From Hymenobacter glacieicola (lineage in GTDB: Bacteria; Bacteroidota; Bacteroidia; Cytophagales; Hymenobacteraceae): a DNA stretch of 64,000 nt. The notes under the pieces were generated by a model. It saw only the letters and a program-made list of their open reading frames with translations. It was not told the DNA's origin and searched no databases. The stretch is from NCBI RefSeq assembly GCF_014640315.1, contig NZ_BMGS01000004.1:248001-312000 (forward strand), given 5' to 3'. The translations under genes were made by a program, and so were the position numbers. Positions 37,420 through 47,893 of this stretch are shown piece by piece. Positions within the stretch are counted from its first letter, which is position 1; every line of letters begins with the position of its first letter.

Positions 37420-37638
37420 AGGGGTGGGATACGCTAGGCTGGTTTCGGTAGGAAACGGTCGGGACAGCGCAAAAGTTGAATTTTGCCGCAAAGATGCTGG
37501 AATAATCCGGCGTAGCAGTAGCCATACGGGAATATTGGCCTAGCAACTGTCCCAACCAAGGAATACAGAGGACCCCACCGCCGGGCAAATCGTTCAGATT
37601 CCGTGAGTTACTGAACACTCGGAAGTTTTCCGCCGGAA

Positions 37639-37670
37639 TTGTGACCAGACAAGTCTATTCGCTACCTTTG
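37639..37670 (+). promoter_or_regulatory. Bacteroidota-type promoter of the chemosensory cluster
   Basis: TTG (37639-37641), 21-base spacer, TACCTTTG (37663-37670). The transcript would begin with a small hairpin, GGAACCC (37679-37685) pairing with GGGTTCC (37695-37701), about 50 bases before the receptor ATG. I see no other strong promoter in the next 9 kb, so the cluster may be one operon. Confidence 0.65.
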
Positions 37671-37749
37671 CACGTTCTGGAACCCTGCTATCTGGGGTTC
37701 CGTTTGTGCCTCGCCTTGCTTCGGCAGGTTTCGCCACCATACCCAGTTT

Positions 37750-40700
37750 ATGGCTTCAGCTAAGACGCCCAGAAACAACCGCCCGGCTCCCGCCGCTCCG
37801 GACACGCTAGAAGAATCAACCCTCGTCACTGACTCGGCCGATAATGGTACCGGTCCGGTGCCGCAGAGCAGCAACCTTACCCGCAAGCGGGGAATGGCCA
37901 GCTCCGTGAGCTATACGGCCCAGGACCCAGATTATATCAACGATCAGCTTAATCGGGTACTTTACGCTCTCGATGCCTTCAAAAAGGGCGACGTATCGGT
38001 GCGCCTGACCAAGCAGAACGACGACATCTTTGCCGAAATAGCCGAGGCCTACAACTCCATGGTGGAGATGATTGGCGGGGTAGGCGGTGAGGTGTCGCGC
38101 ATTTCGAAAGTGGCCGGGGTAGAGGGTAACCTCAAAGCCCGGGCCTCGGCCGACAATGCCGCGGGCTTCTGGCGCGACATGATCAACAATATCAACGGCC
38201 TGGTGGATAGCATTGCCGTGCCGGTATTGGAAGTAGGCAAAGTACTGAAGAACATCAGCAAGGGCAATCTGGACGAAACCTTCCAGATTCCCGTGTCGGG
38301 CGACTTCAAGGTAATGGCCGAAACCATCAACAAGACCATCGACAACCTCAACCTGTTTGCCGGCGAAGTAACCCGCGTGGCGCAGGAGGTAGGTACCGAA
38401 GGAAAGCTAGGCGGCCAGGCTAGCGTACCGAACGTAGGTGGTATCTGGAAAGAGCTGACCGACAACGTAAACTACATGGCCTCGAACCTGACCTCTCAGG
38501 TACGGGACATTGCCAACGTAGCTACCGCGGTAGCCAAGGGCGACCTGACCCAGAAAATCACCGTGGATGTAAAGGGCGAGCTGCTGCAGCTCAAGCAGAA
38601 CCTGAACCAGATGGTGGACTCGCTCAACTTGTTTGCCGGCGAGGTAACCCGCGTGGCCCAGGAGGTAGGTACGGAAGGAAAGCTGGGCGGCCAGGCCTCG
38701 GTACCGAACGTAGGGGGCGTGTGGAAGCAGCTGACGGACAACGTAAACACCATGGCCTCGAACCTGACTTTGCAGGTGCGAGACATTGCTAACGTGGCTA
38801 CCGCCGTAGCAAAGGGCGACCTGACTCAAAAGATTACGGTGGACGTGAAAGGGGAGCTGCTGCAGTTGAAGCAGAATCTGAACCAGATGGTGGACTCGCT
38901 GAACCTCTTCGCCGGTGAGGTAACCCGCGTGGCCCAGGAAGTAGGTACAGAAGGCCGCCTCGGCGGCCAGGCCGTGGTACCGAATGTGGCCGGCGTGTGG
39001 AAGGAGTTGACCGACAACGTAAACTACATGGCCTCGAACCTGACTTTGCAGGTGCGGGACATTGCTAACGTGGCTACCGCCGTAGCCAAGGGCGACTTGT
39101 CACAGAAAATCACCGTGGACGTAAAGGGTGAACTGCTGCAGCTCAAGCAGAACCTGAACCAGATGGTGGACTCGCTTAACCTATTTGCCGGCGAGGTAAC
39201 CCGCGTGGCGCTGGAAGTAGGTACGGAAGGAAAGCTGGGTGGTCAGGCTAGCGTGCCGAACGTGGCCGGTGTGTGGAAGGAGCTGACGGACAACGTAAAC
39301 TACATGGCCTCAAACCTGACGCTGCAGGTACGGGACATTGCCAACGTAGCTACGGCCGTAGCCCGCGGCGACTTGTCGCAGAAAATGACCGTGGATGTGA
39401 AAGGAGAAATCCTGGAGCTGAAGAACATCCTCAATCAGATGGTGGACTCGCTCAACATCTTCGGTGACGAAGTAACCCGCGTGGCGCGCGAAGTAGGTAC
39501 GGAAGGAAAGCTGGGTGGCCAGGCCGTAGTGCCCCGCGTAGGTGGAACCTGGAAAGAGCTGACGGACAACGTAAATACGATGGCCTCGAATCTGACGCTT
39601 CAGGTGCGAGACATTGCTAACGTAGCTACTGCGGTAGCCAAAGGTGACCTGACCCAGAAGATGACGGTGGATGTGAAAGGCGAGATTCTCGACCTGAAAA
39701 ACATCCTCAATCAGATGGTGGACTCCCTGAACATCTTTGCCGGCGAAGTAACCCGCGTGGCCCGCGAGGTAGGTACAGAGGGTATTCTGGGCGGTCAGGC
39801 CAACGTGCCGAGCGTTTCGGGTACCTGGAAAGACCTCACCGACAACGTAAATACAATGGCCTCGAACCTGACCTCACAGGTACGGGACATTGCCAACGTG
39901 GCCACGGCCGTAGCCCGCGGCGACTTGTCGCAGAAGGTAACGGTAAACGTGCGGGGCGAGCTGTTGCAGCTGAAAGAAAACCTCAACCAGATGGTGGACT
40001 CGCTGAACACGTTCGGCGACGAAGTAACCCGCGTGGCCCGCGAGGTAGGTACGGAAGGCCGCCTCGGTGGTCAGGCCGTAGTACCGAACGTGCGCGGCAC
40101 CTGGAAAGACCTGACAGACAACGTAAATACCATGGCTGCCTCGCTCACCTCGCAGGTGCGGGACATTGCCAACGTAACCTCGGCCGTAGCCCGGGGCGAC
40201 CTAAGCCAGAAGGTATCGGTAGACGTAAAGGGCGAGCTGCTCGACCTCAAGGACAACATCAACGTGATGGTGGACTCCTTGAACGTATTCGCCGGTGAGG
40301 TAACTCGCGTGGCCCTGGAAGTAGGTACGGAAGGCCGCCTCGGTGGCCAAGCTAACGTGCCCAGCGTGAGCGGGGTATGGAAAGAGTTGACCGACCGGGT
40401 AAACACCATGGCCTCGAACCTCACGACGCAGGTACGTGGTATCGTGAAGGTAGTAACGGCTGTATCGCAGGGTGACTTGACCCAAAAGCTGACTCTGGAT
40501 GCTAAGGGTGAGGTAGCTGACCTGGCCGAAACAATTAACCGAATGGTGGACGACCTGAACCGTCTGGCTTCGGAAGTAAGCCGCGTGGCGCGCGTAGCGG
40601 GTGGCGAAGGCAAGCTGACCGAACGCGCCACGGTAACCGACGTGTCGGGCTCCTGGAAAGAACTGGTGGACACCCTGAACGCCCTGATTGAATCCATTGC

Positions 40701-42117
40701 CTCGCCGGTACTGGAAGTGTCGCGGGTGGTACGGGCCATTTCGGAAGGCGACTTGCAGCAGCAGGTGGAAATCGAAACCACCGGCGACATCCGCGCCATG
40801 GCCGACGCGCTGAACCTGGCCGTGGACAACCTCAATGAGCTGCTCGGCGAAATCAACGAGTCGTCGCAGATTGTAGGGGAGTCGTCGGAGGAAATGGTGG
40901 TAAAAGGGCAGGAGATGAGTCGGGTAACCGTTGACGTGGCCCTGGCCATGCAGCAGATGGCCGAAGGCGCGCAGAACCAAGCTCTCAAGACCGACCAGGC
41001 CTTCAAGCTGATCGAAGAAATCATGCAGGCTACCAAGGAAACGGCCGGTAAAGCCGATGTTGGTATCAAGGCCGCTATTCTCGGGGAGCAGACTTCGCAG
41101 CTGGGTTTGAAGACCGTAGCGGAAGTGGTAAAAAACATGGAGGAAATCAGCTCGGCTGCCGCCCAGACCTCCAAAACCATCGAAGTACTAAGCACCCGTT
41201 CACAGGAAATCAGCAAGTCGCTGGGCGTTATCACCGACATTGCCTCGCAAACCAACCTGCTGGCTCTGAACGCCGCTATCGAAGCCGCCCGCGCCGGGGA
41301 AGCCGGCCGTGGTTTTGCGGTAGTAGCCGAAGAAATCCGCAAGCTGGCCGAAGGCTCCCGCAAGTCGGCCAGTGAAATTGCTACCCTGGTAGAAGACGTT
41401 AAAAAGGATACGACCTCGGCCGCTACGGCAATCAGCACCATGGAGGGCCGGGTACTCAAGGGCAAGAACGCCACGTTTGAAGCCAGCTCGGCCTTTAAGA
41501 ACATTGCCACTAGCAGCGGTGAAACGCTCCGCACTTCCCGCGACATTCTGACGGCCACCGAAATTCAGAAAACCTCGATTGGCGACGTGGTAAAGTACGT
41601 GGAAGAGGTAGTAGCCATTGCCGAGCAGACCGCCTCCGGTACCCAGCAGGTAGCCAGCACCGCCAAGCAACTCTCCACGAGCATGCAGGAGCTGACTACC
41701 AGCAGCCAGAACCTGACCGACATTGCCGACGACCTGCAGCTTGGCCTCTCAGCCTTCCAGTTGATGGAAGACTTGCAGCCGGAGCCCGAGCCGGAGCCTG
41801 AGCCAACCCGTCGGCGGCCGCTAATGCGTCGCACGACCACGGCCGCGCCAGTAGCAGCCCCCGCCACCCGGCCTAGCCGTCGGGGTGCCACGGCAGCTGT
41901 TACTGCGGAGGCTCCAGCTACTGCCCGCAAAACGTCGCGCCGGGCCTCAGCGGCAGCACCCACTGCTCCCGCTGACACGGCCGCCCCAAACCAGGCTGAT
42001 TCGCCTGCGGTTAAGGATAGCCGTCGTCGCAAGGATCGTAAGAAGGATGCCCCCCAGCCGGTAGCCGATACCCCGGCCCCCGCGAAGTCCCGGACGGCTA
42101 AAGGCAAAAACAAATAA
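37750..42117 (+). CDS. soluble chemoreceptor with tandem HAMP array
   Basis: A 1455-residue methyl-accepting-type receptor with no transmembrane segment and no recognisable ligand-binding domain. After a disordered N-terminus (1-70) comes a HAMP region (about 74-1030): a divergent start, eight near-identical 92-residue units (198-933) and a divergent ninth. Each unit contains EVTRVA-EVGTEG-LGGQA and [14 protein letters not shown] HAMP cores. The MCP signalling domain (about 1040-1335) has the hairpin tip [21 protein letters not shown] Pro/Ala/Arg/Lys-rich tail (1340-1455) follows. The nearest known layouts are poly-HAMP hybrid kinases and cytoplasmic receptors such as FrzCD. It begins the chemosensory cluster. 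Confidence 0.93.
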   Translation: MASAKTPRNNRPAPAAPDTLEESTLVTDSADNGTGPVPQSSNLTRKRGMASSVSYTAQDPDYINDQLNRVLYALDAFKKGDVSVRLTKQNDDIFAEIAEAYNSMVEMIGGVGGEVSRISKVAGVEGNLKARASADNAAGFWRDMINNINGLVDSIAVPVLEVGKVLKNISKGNLDETFQIPVSGDFKVMAETINKTIDNLNLFAGEVTRVAQEVGTEGKLGGQASVPNVGGIWKELTDNVNYMASNLTSQVRDIANVATAVAKGDLTQKITVDVKGELLQLKQNLNQMVDSLNLFAGEVTRVAQEVGTEGKLGGQASVPNVGGVWKQLTDNVNTMASNLTLQVRDIANVATAVAKGDLTQKITVDVKGELLQLKQNLNQMVDSLNLFAGEVTRVAQEVGTEGRLGGQAVVPNVAGVWKELTDNVNYMASNLTLQVRDIANVATAVAKGDLSQKITVDVKGELLQLKQNLNQMVDSLNLFAGEVTRVALEVGTEGKLGGQASVPNVAGVWKELTDNVNYMASNLTLQVRDIANVATAVARGDLSQKMTVDVKGEILELKNILNQMVDSLNIFGDEVTRVAREVGTEGKLGGQAVVPRVGGTWKELTDNVNTMASNLTLQVRDIANVATAVAKGDLTQKMTVDVKGEILDLKNILNQMVDSLNIFAGEVTRVAREVGTEGILGGQANVPSVSGTWKDLTDNVNTMASNLTSQVRDIANVATAVARGDLSQKVTVNVRGELLQLKENLNQMVDSLNTFGDEVTRVAREVGTEGRLGGQAVVPNVRGTWKDLTDNVNTMAASLTSQVRDIANVTSAVARGDLSQKVSVDVKGELLDLKDNINVMVDSLNVFAGEVTRVALEVGTEGRLGGQANVPSVSGVWKELTDRVNTMASNLTTQVRGIVKVVTAVSQGDLTQKLTLDAKGEVADLAETINRMVDDLNRLASEVSRVARVAGGEGKLTERATVTDVSGSWKELVDTLNALIESIASPVLEVSRVVRAISEGDLQQQVEIETTGDIRAMADALNLAVDNLNELLGEINESSQIVGESSEEMVVKGQEMSRVTVDVALAMQQMAEGAQNQALKTDQAFKLIEEIMQATKETAGKADVGIKAAILGEQTSQLGLKTVAEVVKNMEEISSAAAQTSKTIEVLSTRSQEISKSLGVITDIASQTNLLALNAAIEAARAGEAGRGFAVVAEEIRKLAEGSRKSASEIATLVEDVKKDTTSAATAISTMEGRVLKGKNATFEASSAFKNIATSSGETLRTSRDILTATEIQKTSIGDVVKYVEEVVAIAEQTASGTQQVASTAKQLSTSMQELTTSSQNLTDIADDLQLGLSAFQLMEDLQPEPEPEPEPTRRRPLMRRTTTAAPVAAPATRPSRRGATAAVTAEAPATARKTSRRASAAAPTAPADTAAPNQADSPAVKDSRRRKDRKKDAPQPVADTPAPAKSRTAKGKNK
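38341..40548 (+). repeat. eight tandem 276-bp units inside the receptor gene
   Basis: Units start at 38341, 38617, 38893, 39169, 39445, 39721, 39997 and 40273, each exactly 276 bp (92 codons), with high DNA identity that includes synonymous positions (for example GCCGGCGAGGTAACCCGCGT recurs). A ninth, divergent unit occupies 40549-40824. This points to expansion by unequal crossing over or continuing gene conversion. Confidence 0.9.
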
Positions 42118-42188
42118 GAAATTTTCTCTAACCGCGCCCCTGGGCCGCCTGATAAGGGAGGCCCAGGACCTGCGCTATCCTTTCAGGC

Positions 42189-42716
42189 ATGCCTGAGTCC
42201 GAAAAGAACGCCAAACAGGACCCCATCATTCAGCTGATAGTTTTTCGCCTGGGTGAAGAAGAGTACGGGATTCGCATTGAGCAAGTGAAGGAGGTAACCA
42301 TTACCCCTGAAATTGCTCGTATGCCTAAAACTCCGCCCTTCGTAAAGGGAATTGCCAACCTGCGCGGCGACATTATTGCCATCATCGATCTGGAGGAGCG
42401 GTTTAAACTGCGGTCCAGCCAGGTAGAAATGCCGACTATGTCGTACACGATGGCCATTGAGGCTAAAGAGTACACCATCGGCATCATGGTGCGCGAAGTG
42501 CCCCAGCCCTTGTCTATTCCCGTGTCCATCATTGAGAAGGCCCCGGAGTTTATTCAAGACATCAACATTCACGATAAATACATTGAGGGAATTGCCAAGG
42601 TCGATGGCCGCATCATTGTGGTACTCGATATGCTGAAACTGCTCACCCCCTCTGAAATCATGCAGTTGCAGCCTAAAGCGGAATCTTCCGCCGCAGGCAG
42701 CCGTACAAAGGCCTAG
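42189..42716 (+). CDS. cheW: CheW-like coupling protein
   Basis: A 175-residue CheW scaffold that links receptor tips to the CheA kinase. The CheW fold is clear: QLIVFRLGEEEYGIRIEQV, then ANLRGDIIAIIDLEERF, and IEGIAKVDGRIIVVLDMLK. It is slightly longer than typical CheW because of short charged extensions at both ends. It lies 71 bases after the receptor gene and 47 bases before cheY. Confidence 0.92.
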   Translation: MPESEKNAKQDPIIQLIVFRLGEEEYGIRIEQVKEVTITPEIARMPKTPPFVKGIANLRGDIIAIIDLEERFKLRSSQVEMPTMSYTMAIEAKEYTIGIMVREVPQPLSIPVSIIEKAPEFIQDINIHDKYIEGIAKVDGRIIVVLDMLKLLTPSEIMQLQPKAESSAAGSRTKA

Positions 42717-42763
42717 TCCACACGTATTGTTCAGCTCCTGTTTTCCTCATTCTTACTTTCTCC

Positions 42764-43147
42764 ATGAAAAACCGCATCCTCATCGTCGACGACTCTTTCT
42801 ACATGCGCACGATGCTCAAGAACATGCTTACCGACGCCGGCTATGAGGTAGTAGGAGAAGCCGCTAATGGGCAACAAGCTTTGGAAATGGCCTTGGCAAC
42901 CAAGCCTGACTTAATTACCCTCGACGTTATTCTGCCTGATAACACTGGCCTTGATGTACTGAAAGGCATCCGCCAAGAACAGCCCGAAGTGAAAGTGGTT
43001 ATGTGCTCGGCAGTGGGCCAAGAAGTTATCGTAAACGAAGCACTAGAAAGCGGCGCTACAGCCTACATCGTGAAGCCTTTCTCCGAAGAGAAGGTGCTGG
43101 AAATTGTAGGAAGCGCCCTGCAGGAAACTGGTTCCGAGCAAGAGTAG
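42764..43147 (+). CDS. cheY: CheY-like single-domain response regulator
   Basis: A 127-residue receiver with all key residues: acidic pair D9-D10 (IVDDSFYM), phospho-acceptor D54 (TLDVILP), S82 (CSA) and K104 (IVKPF). There is no output domain, so it should act as the diffusible output of CheA, with CheC at the end of the cluster as its likely phosphatase. The target (gliding, twitching or other) is not encoded here. Confidence 0.93.
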   Translation: MKNRILIVDDSFYMRTMLKNMLTDAGYEVVGEAANGQQALEMALATKPDLITLDVILPDNTGLDVLKGIRQEQPEVKVVMCSAVGQEVIVNEALESGATAYIVKPFSEEKVLEIVGSALQETGSEQE

Positions 43148-43208
43148 TTAAACCCCACCCACTGCGGTAGTTGAAGTCCGCTTCTCGTAGTAGCTGCTTT
43201 TCTTTCCT

Positions 43209-44297
43209 GTGTCCGCCCTAGTTTCTCCTTTCACCTTATTGCTCGGCAACCTGCCCACGTTTGTGCGCTCGGAAGTCACTCGGCTGCTGCATACCGATCC
43301 GGAACTGGAAATGGTAGGTGCTGCTGTGACTACTGACGAGCTGCCTACCCTGGCGCGGCGTCTACGGCCAGGAGTAGTGGTAATAAGTGATGATCAACTA
43401 TTAGGCTTGGAGCAACTGCAGCGGCATTTTTCGGTTCCAGTGCTGCTGTATAGCACCCAGGTACCGCTTCCCGGCATGCTGCGCGAGGCAACACGTTTGG
43501 GAGTATATGACTACATCATTGCTCCTCCTGGGGCAGGTAGCGAGTTGATCGAGTGGCGCCTAGCGCTGCGCCGCAAGCTGCTGGCTGCCCGGCCTTCAAT
43601 AGCTCCCGTATCCAAACCAGAACCGTCAGTTATCCTGCGGCGTACAGCCGTGCCCTTGCCTCCGCGCGGGGTAGTCGTCATCGGAGGCTCAACGGGTGGG
43701 GCACCTGCCGTCGAAACGGTGCTTCGGGAGCTACCGCTCGATTTTCCTTGGGCAGTGCTGGTGGCTGTTCACTTACCCGAACTGTTTACTGATACGCTGG
43801 TGGAGCGTCTGCGCCGGTCGGCCCGGCTGCCCGTTATGGCCGCAACCAGCGGCATGCGCTTGGAGCCAGGCCGTATTGTGGTTGCCCCTGGCGGGCGTAA
43901 TCTGGTAGTGAAGCCGGTCATGGATAGTCCCTGGGTTGGCTGGCAAACTGACTTCGTGAAGGAAGCCAGCCTTGATGTCCCCTCCGTGGATATCCTGATG
44001 CATTCCATTGTTGGCGCCGTGGGTCGCAACGTGGTAGGTGTGATTCTTACCGGACTCGGGCAAGACGGTACCGCCGGGGCCCAGGCTATTCGTCAGCAGG
44101 GTGGCACAGTGGTAGCACAAGATGAAGCTTCTTCGGCGGTATTTGGAATGCCCAAATCGGTTATCCAGGCCGGTTTGGCTTCGGTCGTCCTGCCCTTGCC
44201 CGACATTGCCGACTTTCTGGTGAGCCACGTGCAATCTGGAACTACCTCTCGTCGGGGCCGCTCTTCCGTTCTCTCTCAACCCGTGCAGGCGCAATGA
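43209..44297 (+). CDS. cheB: CheB-like methylesterase with degenerate receiver
   Basis: A 362-residue CheB with a GTG start. The C-terminal methylesterase domain keeps its triad: S161 in GGSTGG, H188 in VAVHLP and D286 in GLGQDGTAG. The N-terminal domain (about 7-125) has the length and strand pattern of a receiver, but the acidic pair is G13-N14, the phospho-acceptor position is S60 (D61 follows) and the Lys position is Ala (IIAPPG). It is therefore unlikely to be switched by normal Asp phosphorylation. The stop overlaps the cheA start by four bases (ATGA). Confidence 0.9.
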   Translation: MSALVSPFTLLLGNLPTFVRSEVTRLLHTDPELEMVGAAVTTDELPTLARRLRPGVVVISDDQLLGLEQLQRHFSVPVLLYSTQVPLPGMLREATRLGVYDYIIAPPGAGSELIEWRLALRRKLLAARPSIAPVSKPEPSVILRRTAVPLPPRGVVVIGGSTGGAPAVETVLRELPLDFPWAVLVAVHLPELFTDTLVERLRRSARLPVMAATSGMRLEPGRIVVAPGGRNLVVKPVMDSPWVGWQTDFVKEASLDVPSVDILMHSIVGAVGRNVVGVILTGLGQDGTAGAQAIRQQGGTVVAQDEASSAVFGMPKSVIQAGLASVVLPLPDIADFLVSHVQSGTTSRRGRSSVLSQPVQAQ

Positions 44298-45925
44298 AGT
44301 CAAGAGAGCAGGAGTATCGCGAAATTTTCATAGCTGAGGCGCTCGAGTATTACGACGCCATGAGTCGCCACATAAGTGAGCTAGAGCGTAATCCTACCGA
44401 TGAGCCAGCGCTGAATGAGCTGTTCCGGCTCATGCACAACCTCAAATCCAATGCGCGGGCTATGGGCTATAACCCCATTGGGGAGTTGGCCCACCACATG
44501 GAAACTATCTTCGGGCTTATCCGCAGCCGGGAGAAAACCTTTACTGGCTCCGTAGTACCTGTTTTATTTACGGGTATTGACACCATTGGCCAGATGATTC
44601 GCGCCGTTGGCGAAGATGAAGCCCTGCCGGAAGTAGAACAGCTGTTGGAAAACCTGGACCGCCTGGTCCGCGGGGAAGAACCTATCCTGGAAACTGGCCC
44701 CGAGGATGAGGAAGATGCCAGCCGTAAGCTGGAGCTGTCGGATCTGGTCTATATTCAAATTCGCAAGCTTGACCACCTGCTGAACTTGGTGGGTGAGCTA
44801 ACCATTGATCGGGACCGAGTGCTGACGCTTAGCCAAGAAATCGGCAACCCAGCGCTGGCCGCGGCGGCGGCTCACCTCTCGCGCATTGCGGACGAGTTGC
44901 AGTACAGCGTTATGGACGCCCGTCTGGTGGGCGTTGGCTCCCTATTTAACAAGTTTCCAAGGGTAGTACGCGACGTTGCCACCACGGAAAAGAAGGATGT
45001 CGAGCTAACGGTAGTCGGCGAGGATATTCAGATTGACCGTAACATCCTGCAAATCATTACGGATGCCCTGTTGCACTTGGTGCGCAATGCCATAGGACAC
45101 GGACTGGAGACGCCAGAAGAGCGAGTGGCGGCTGGCAAAACTGCCCAGGGCCACCTGACGCTCTCAGCCCAGGCCGAGCGCGATGATGTGCTGATCCAAG
45201 TACGCGACGATGGCCGTGGCATCAATGTGGAGAGCGTCCGGCGCAAGGCCGTTGAACGTGGCTTGGTTCCAGCCGCTACGGCCGCCAATCTGGATGATGA
45301 CGCCGTGCGTGATTTTCTGTTCGAGCCGGGCTTTTCCATGGCCAAGGAAGTAACCGAAATATCAGGGCGCGGTGTGGGTCTGGACGTGGTGAAATTGGCC
45401 ATCGACTCTCTAGGCGGTCAATTGCGCGTAGATTCAACGCTAGGCGAAGGCACTACCTTTACCTTGGTGCTGCCCACTTCCATTGCCGTGAAGGGCGCTC
45501 TGCTTTTCCAACTGGACCAGCGTAACTACGCTATTCCGCTCATGCATACCGACTCGGTGGTGTCCTTACTGCCGGAAAATTTTAACGTAGTAGGAGGCGT
45601 ATTACTGACTCGAGTTCAGGACGAAAATGTTCCGGTCGTGTCGCTGCGTCGCTTGCTGCACAATGGTGACGGACCGCTTGCGCCCGCTACTAAAGCTGAT
45701 CTAAATGGTCGTCAGGATATAATCATCGTCAACTACAGTAACCGCCGGCTGGGCTTGATTGTCGACCGGTTTTTACGCCAGCAGGATATCGTGGTAAAAC
45801 CCATGAGTAAACCACTGGATACCATTGACTTGTTTGGGGGCGTTACCCTATTGGGCAGCGGGCAAGTTTGCCTGGTGCTCGATGTTCCGGCCCTGACTCG
45901 ACTATTTCTGGCCAAACGACCGTAA
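44294..45925 (+). CDS. cheA: CheA chemotaxis histidine kinase
   Basis: A 543-residue CheA. The HPt domain has H48 in LMHNLKSNARAMGY; the P2 docking domain is absent, replaced by a short acidic linker (GPEDEEDAS). P3 begins KLDHLLNLVGELTIDRDRV, the P4 ATPase has HLVRNAIGHGLETPEERV, DDGRGI and SGRGVGLDVV, and a CheW-like P5 ends the chain. It should phosphorylate the CheY encoded two genes upstream. Without P2, docking of the regulator must rely on P1 directly or on local concentration in the array. Confidence 0.95.
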   Translation: MKSREQEYREIFIAEALEYYDAMSRHISELERNPTDEPALNELFRLMHNLKSNARAMGYNPIGELAHHMETIFGLIRSREKTFTGSVVPVLFTGIDTIGQMIRAVGEDEALPEVEQLLENLDRLVRGEEPILETGPEDEEDASRKLELSDLVYIQIRKLDHLLNLVGELTIDRDRVLTLSQEIGNPALAAAAAHLSRIADELQYSVMDARLVGVGSLFNKFPRVVRDVATTEKKDVELTVVGEDIQIDRNILQIITDALLHLVRNAIGHGLETPEERVAAGKTAQGHLTLSAQAERDDVLIQVRDDGRGINVESVRRKAVERGLVPAATAANLDDDAVRDFLFEPGFSMAKEVTEISGRGVGLDVVKLAIDSLGGQLRVDSTLGEGTTFTLVLPTSIAVKGALLFQLDQRNYAIPLMHTDSVVSLLPENFNVVGGVLLTRVQDENVPVVSLRRLLHNGDGPLAPATKADLNGRQDIIIVNYSNRRLGLIVDRFLRQQDIVVKPMSKPLDTIDLFGGVTLLGSGQVCLVLDVPALTRLFLAKRP

Positions 45926-45985
45926 CTCACGTATTGCAGACTTGTGGCGGCCGACTTTGGCTGGCCGCCCTTTCACTTGATTCCT

Positions 45986-46624
45986 ATGGATTTGCACATG
46001 ACGGAACTGGAGCGGGATATCATCCGCGAAATCCTGAATATCGGCCTAGCACGCGCGGCCGATTCATTCGCGGTTGTCGCCCAGGAAAAGGTGCTGCTGG
46101 AAGTACCCAACCTCGATATCGTGTCGGGTAAGACAATTCTGGATAAAGTGCGCGACCTGCAGGCGGGTCACGTCATTATTCAGTCGGATATCCGGGGCGA
46201 CTTCAATGGAACGACCCTTATGTTCTTTTCCGGCCAGCATGTCCAGCGGCTTTCCCGCGTTTGTTTGCGCATGAGCACCTCGGACTCCACGCAGATTGAC
46301 GAAATGCAGGAGTCGTTGCTGCTGGAAATCAGCAATATCATTACCGGGGCGCTGGTAACACAACTAGCTAACATTCTGAAAGCTAGCATCTATGGCGCTC
46401 CGCCTACGCACCCGCGTGGTGACATTGCCGATGCCCTGCATAACCTGCTGCTGAACCGGCCCATGGTGCAACCACTGATTTTTTCGGTTATAACCCAGTT
46501 CTCGGATAAGGATAACTCAGTTGAGCTGCCGCTAATGATTTTCTTTGATCGGGATACCTTCGAGAAAATTCTGGATATCATCCGCACTTACGATTTTATG
46601 GGCGGCCAGCAAGCCGGCTCATAA
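45986..46624 (+). CDS. cheC: CheC-like CheY-P phosphatase
   Basis: A 212-residue CheC/FliY-family protein. Both phosphatase motifs D/S-x3-E-x2-N-x22-P are intact: DIIREILN followed by P at the correct distance in the N-terminal half, and SLLLEISN followed by P in the second half. It is expected to dephosphorylate CheY-P. No CheD partner is encoded. An upstream GTG at 45944 is possible, but the ATG at 45986 gives the usual short N-terminus. It is the last gene of the cluster. Confidence 0.88.
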   Translation: MDLHMTELERDIIREILNIGLARAADSFAVVAQEKVLLEVPNLDIVSGKTILDKVRDLQAGHVIIQSDIRGDFNGTTLMFFSGQHVQRLSRVCLRMSTSDSTQIDEMQESLLLEISNIITGALVTQLANILKASIYGAPPTHPRGDIADALHNLLLNRPMVQPLIFSVITQFSDKDNSVELPLMIFFDRDTFEKILDIIRTYDFMGGQQAGS

Positions 46625-46763
46625 CTTTACCGGCCCTAGGGCCGGGGTGCACTGTAGCGGCCCTCGTGGCCAGGAATCATGCCTAACAAAGGCGTCGAGA
46701 CCTGGAAGCGGGGGCTGCTACCATTTCCGGCTGGCCTCATCTACACTTTAACCTTTCTTTTTT

Positions 46764-47855
46764 ATGGCTAATTCTGCGTCCTCGCTGGAACAAAAGCTTG
46801 CCGCCTTCGACCCCAATGCCCTTGGTGATTCGGCGGGCGGGATTTATGGTCTGCCCTTCACCCCCGAGGAGGCCCAGGTTGTAATCGTGCCCGTGCCTTG
46901 GGAAGTAACCGTTTCGTACCGCGCCGGTACGGCCGAAGGGCCCGAGGCCATTCGGGATGCGTCCCTGCAAGTAGACCTCTACGACCCTGACTTGCCCAAT
47001 GCCTGGCAAATGGGTCTGGCCATGGAGGAGTCCGACGAGAAAATTGCCGCCGAAAGCCTAGCTCTACGCCCTACGGCCGAAGAGTACATTGGCTGGCTGG
47101 AAGAAGGTGAGCCTGAAGCAACGCACGGAACATTTTCCCAGGTGCCCGCCCATATCAACCAGCGCGGTCAGGCGCTGCTGGAGTGGCTCAAGCAAAAAAC
47201 CGGCGCCCTCTTGGACGCTGGGAAAGGGGTAGTTGTGCTGGGCGGCGACCATAGCACGCCCCTGGGCTACCTGCATGCTCTGGCCGAGCGGCACGAAGAG
47301 TTCGGGATTCTGCAGATTGATGCGCACTGTGACTTACGACCCGCCTACGAAGGCTTCGAGTTTTCGCATGCCTCCATTATGTATAATGCCCTGAAACTGC
47401 CTCAGATTAAGAAGCTGGTGCAAGTTGGCATCCGCGACTACTGCCAGCAGGAAGCCGAGTACATTGACCAGAGCAACGGCCGGGTGGCCCTGTTTGCCGA
47501 CCGATTTCTTCAGGCCGAAATGCTGGGCGGTAAATCCTGGAAGAAGGAGTGTAAAAAAATCATTGCCCAGCTACCCCAAAAGGTGTATTTGAGCTTCGAC
47601 ATCGACGGACTTGATCCGAAGCTATGCCCCGGCACCGGTACGCCCGTACCCGGTGGGTTGGAGTTCGAGCAGGCACTCTACCTTATTCGAATGGTAGTAC
47701 GCTCGGGCCGCACCATTATTGGCTGCGACCTGAACGAGGTAGCCCCCGGCGACACGGAATGGAACGCCATTGTAGGTGCCCGGCTGCTTTACCACATGGC
47801 CAACTGGATGGGGGTGTCGCAGGGCCGGCTGAAAGCCCGGGCCGTAGAGAAGTAA
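46764..47855 (+). CDS. arginase/agmatinase (ureohydrolase) family enzyme
   Basis: A 363-residue ureohydrolase with a full binuclear manganese site: GGDHS, DAHCD and SFDIDGLDP. It hydrolyses a guanidino or formimino compound (arginine, agmatine or formiminoglutamate); sequence alone does not fix the substrate. At about 60 residues longer than classical arginase, it matches the long agmatinase-family proteins of Bacteroidota. It lies 139 bases after cheC and is probably not part of the chemosensory system. A terminator follows. Confidence 0.88.
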   Translation: MANSASSLEQKLAAFDPNALGDSAGGIYGLPFTPEEAQVVIVPVPWEVTVSYRAGTAEGPEAIRDASLQVDLYDPDLPNAWQMGLAMEESDEKIAAESLALRPTAEEYIGWLEEGEPEATHGTFSQVPAHINQRGQALLEWLKQKTGALLDAGKGVVVLGGDHSTPLGYLHALAERHEEFGILQIDAHCDLRPAYEGFEFSHASIMYNALKLPQIKKLVQVGIRDYCQQEAEYIDQSNGRVALFADRFLQAEMLGGKSWKKECKKIIAQLPQKVYLSFDIDGLDPKLCPGTGTPVPGGLEFEQALYLIRMVVRSGRTIIGCDLNEVAPGDTEWNAIVGARLLYHMANWMGVSQGRLKARAVEK

Positions 47856-47893
47856 GGTATATCCTTCAGTGGCTCGCGTGGTCGAGCAGAGCG

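Noticed and set aside
40071..41558. 495-codon open frame antisense to the chemoreceptor
   Set aside because: The repetitive sequence reflects the HAMP repeats on the other strand; the sense gene is certain.
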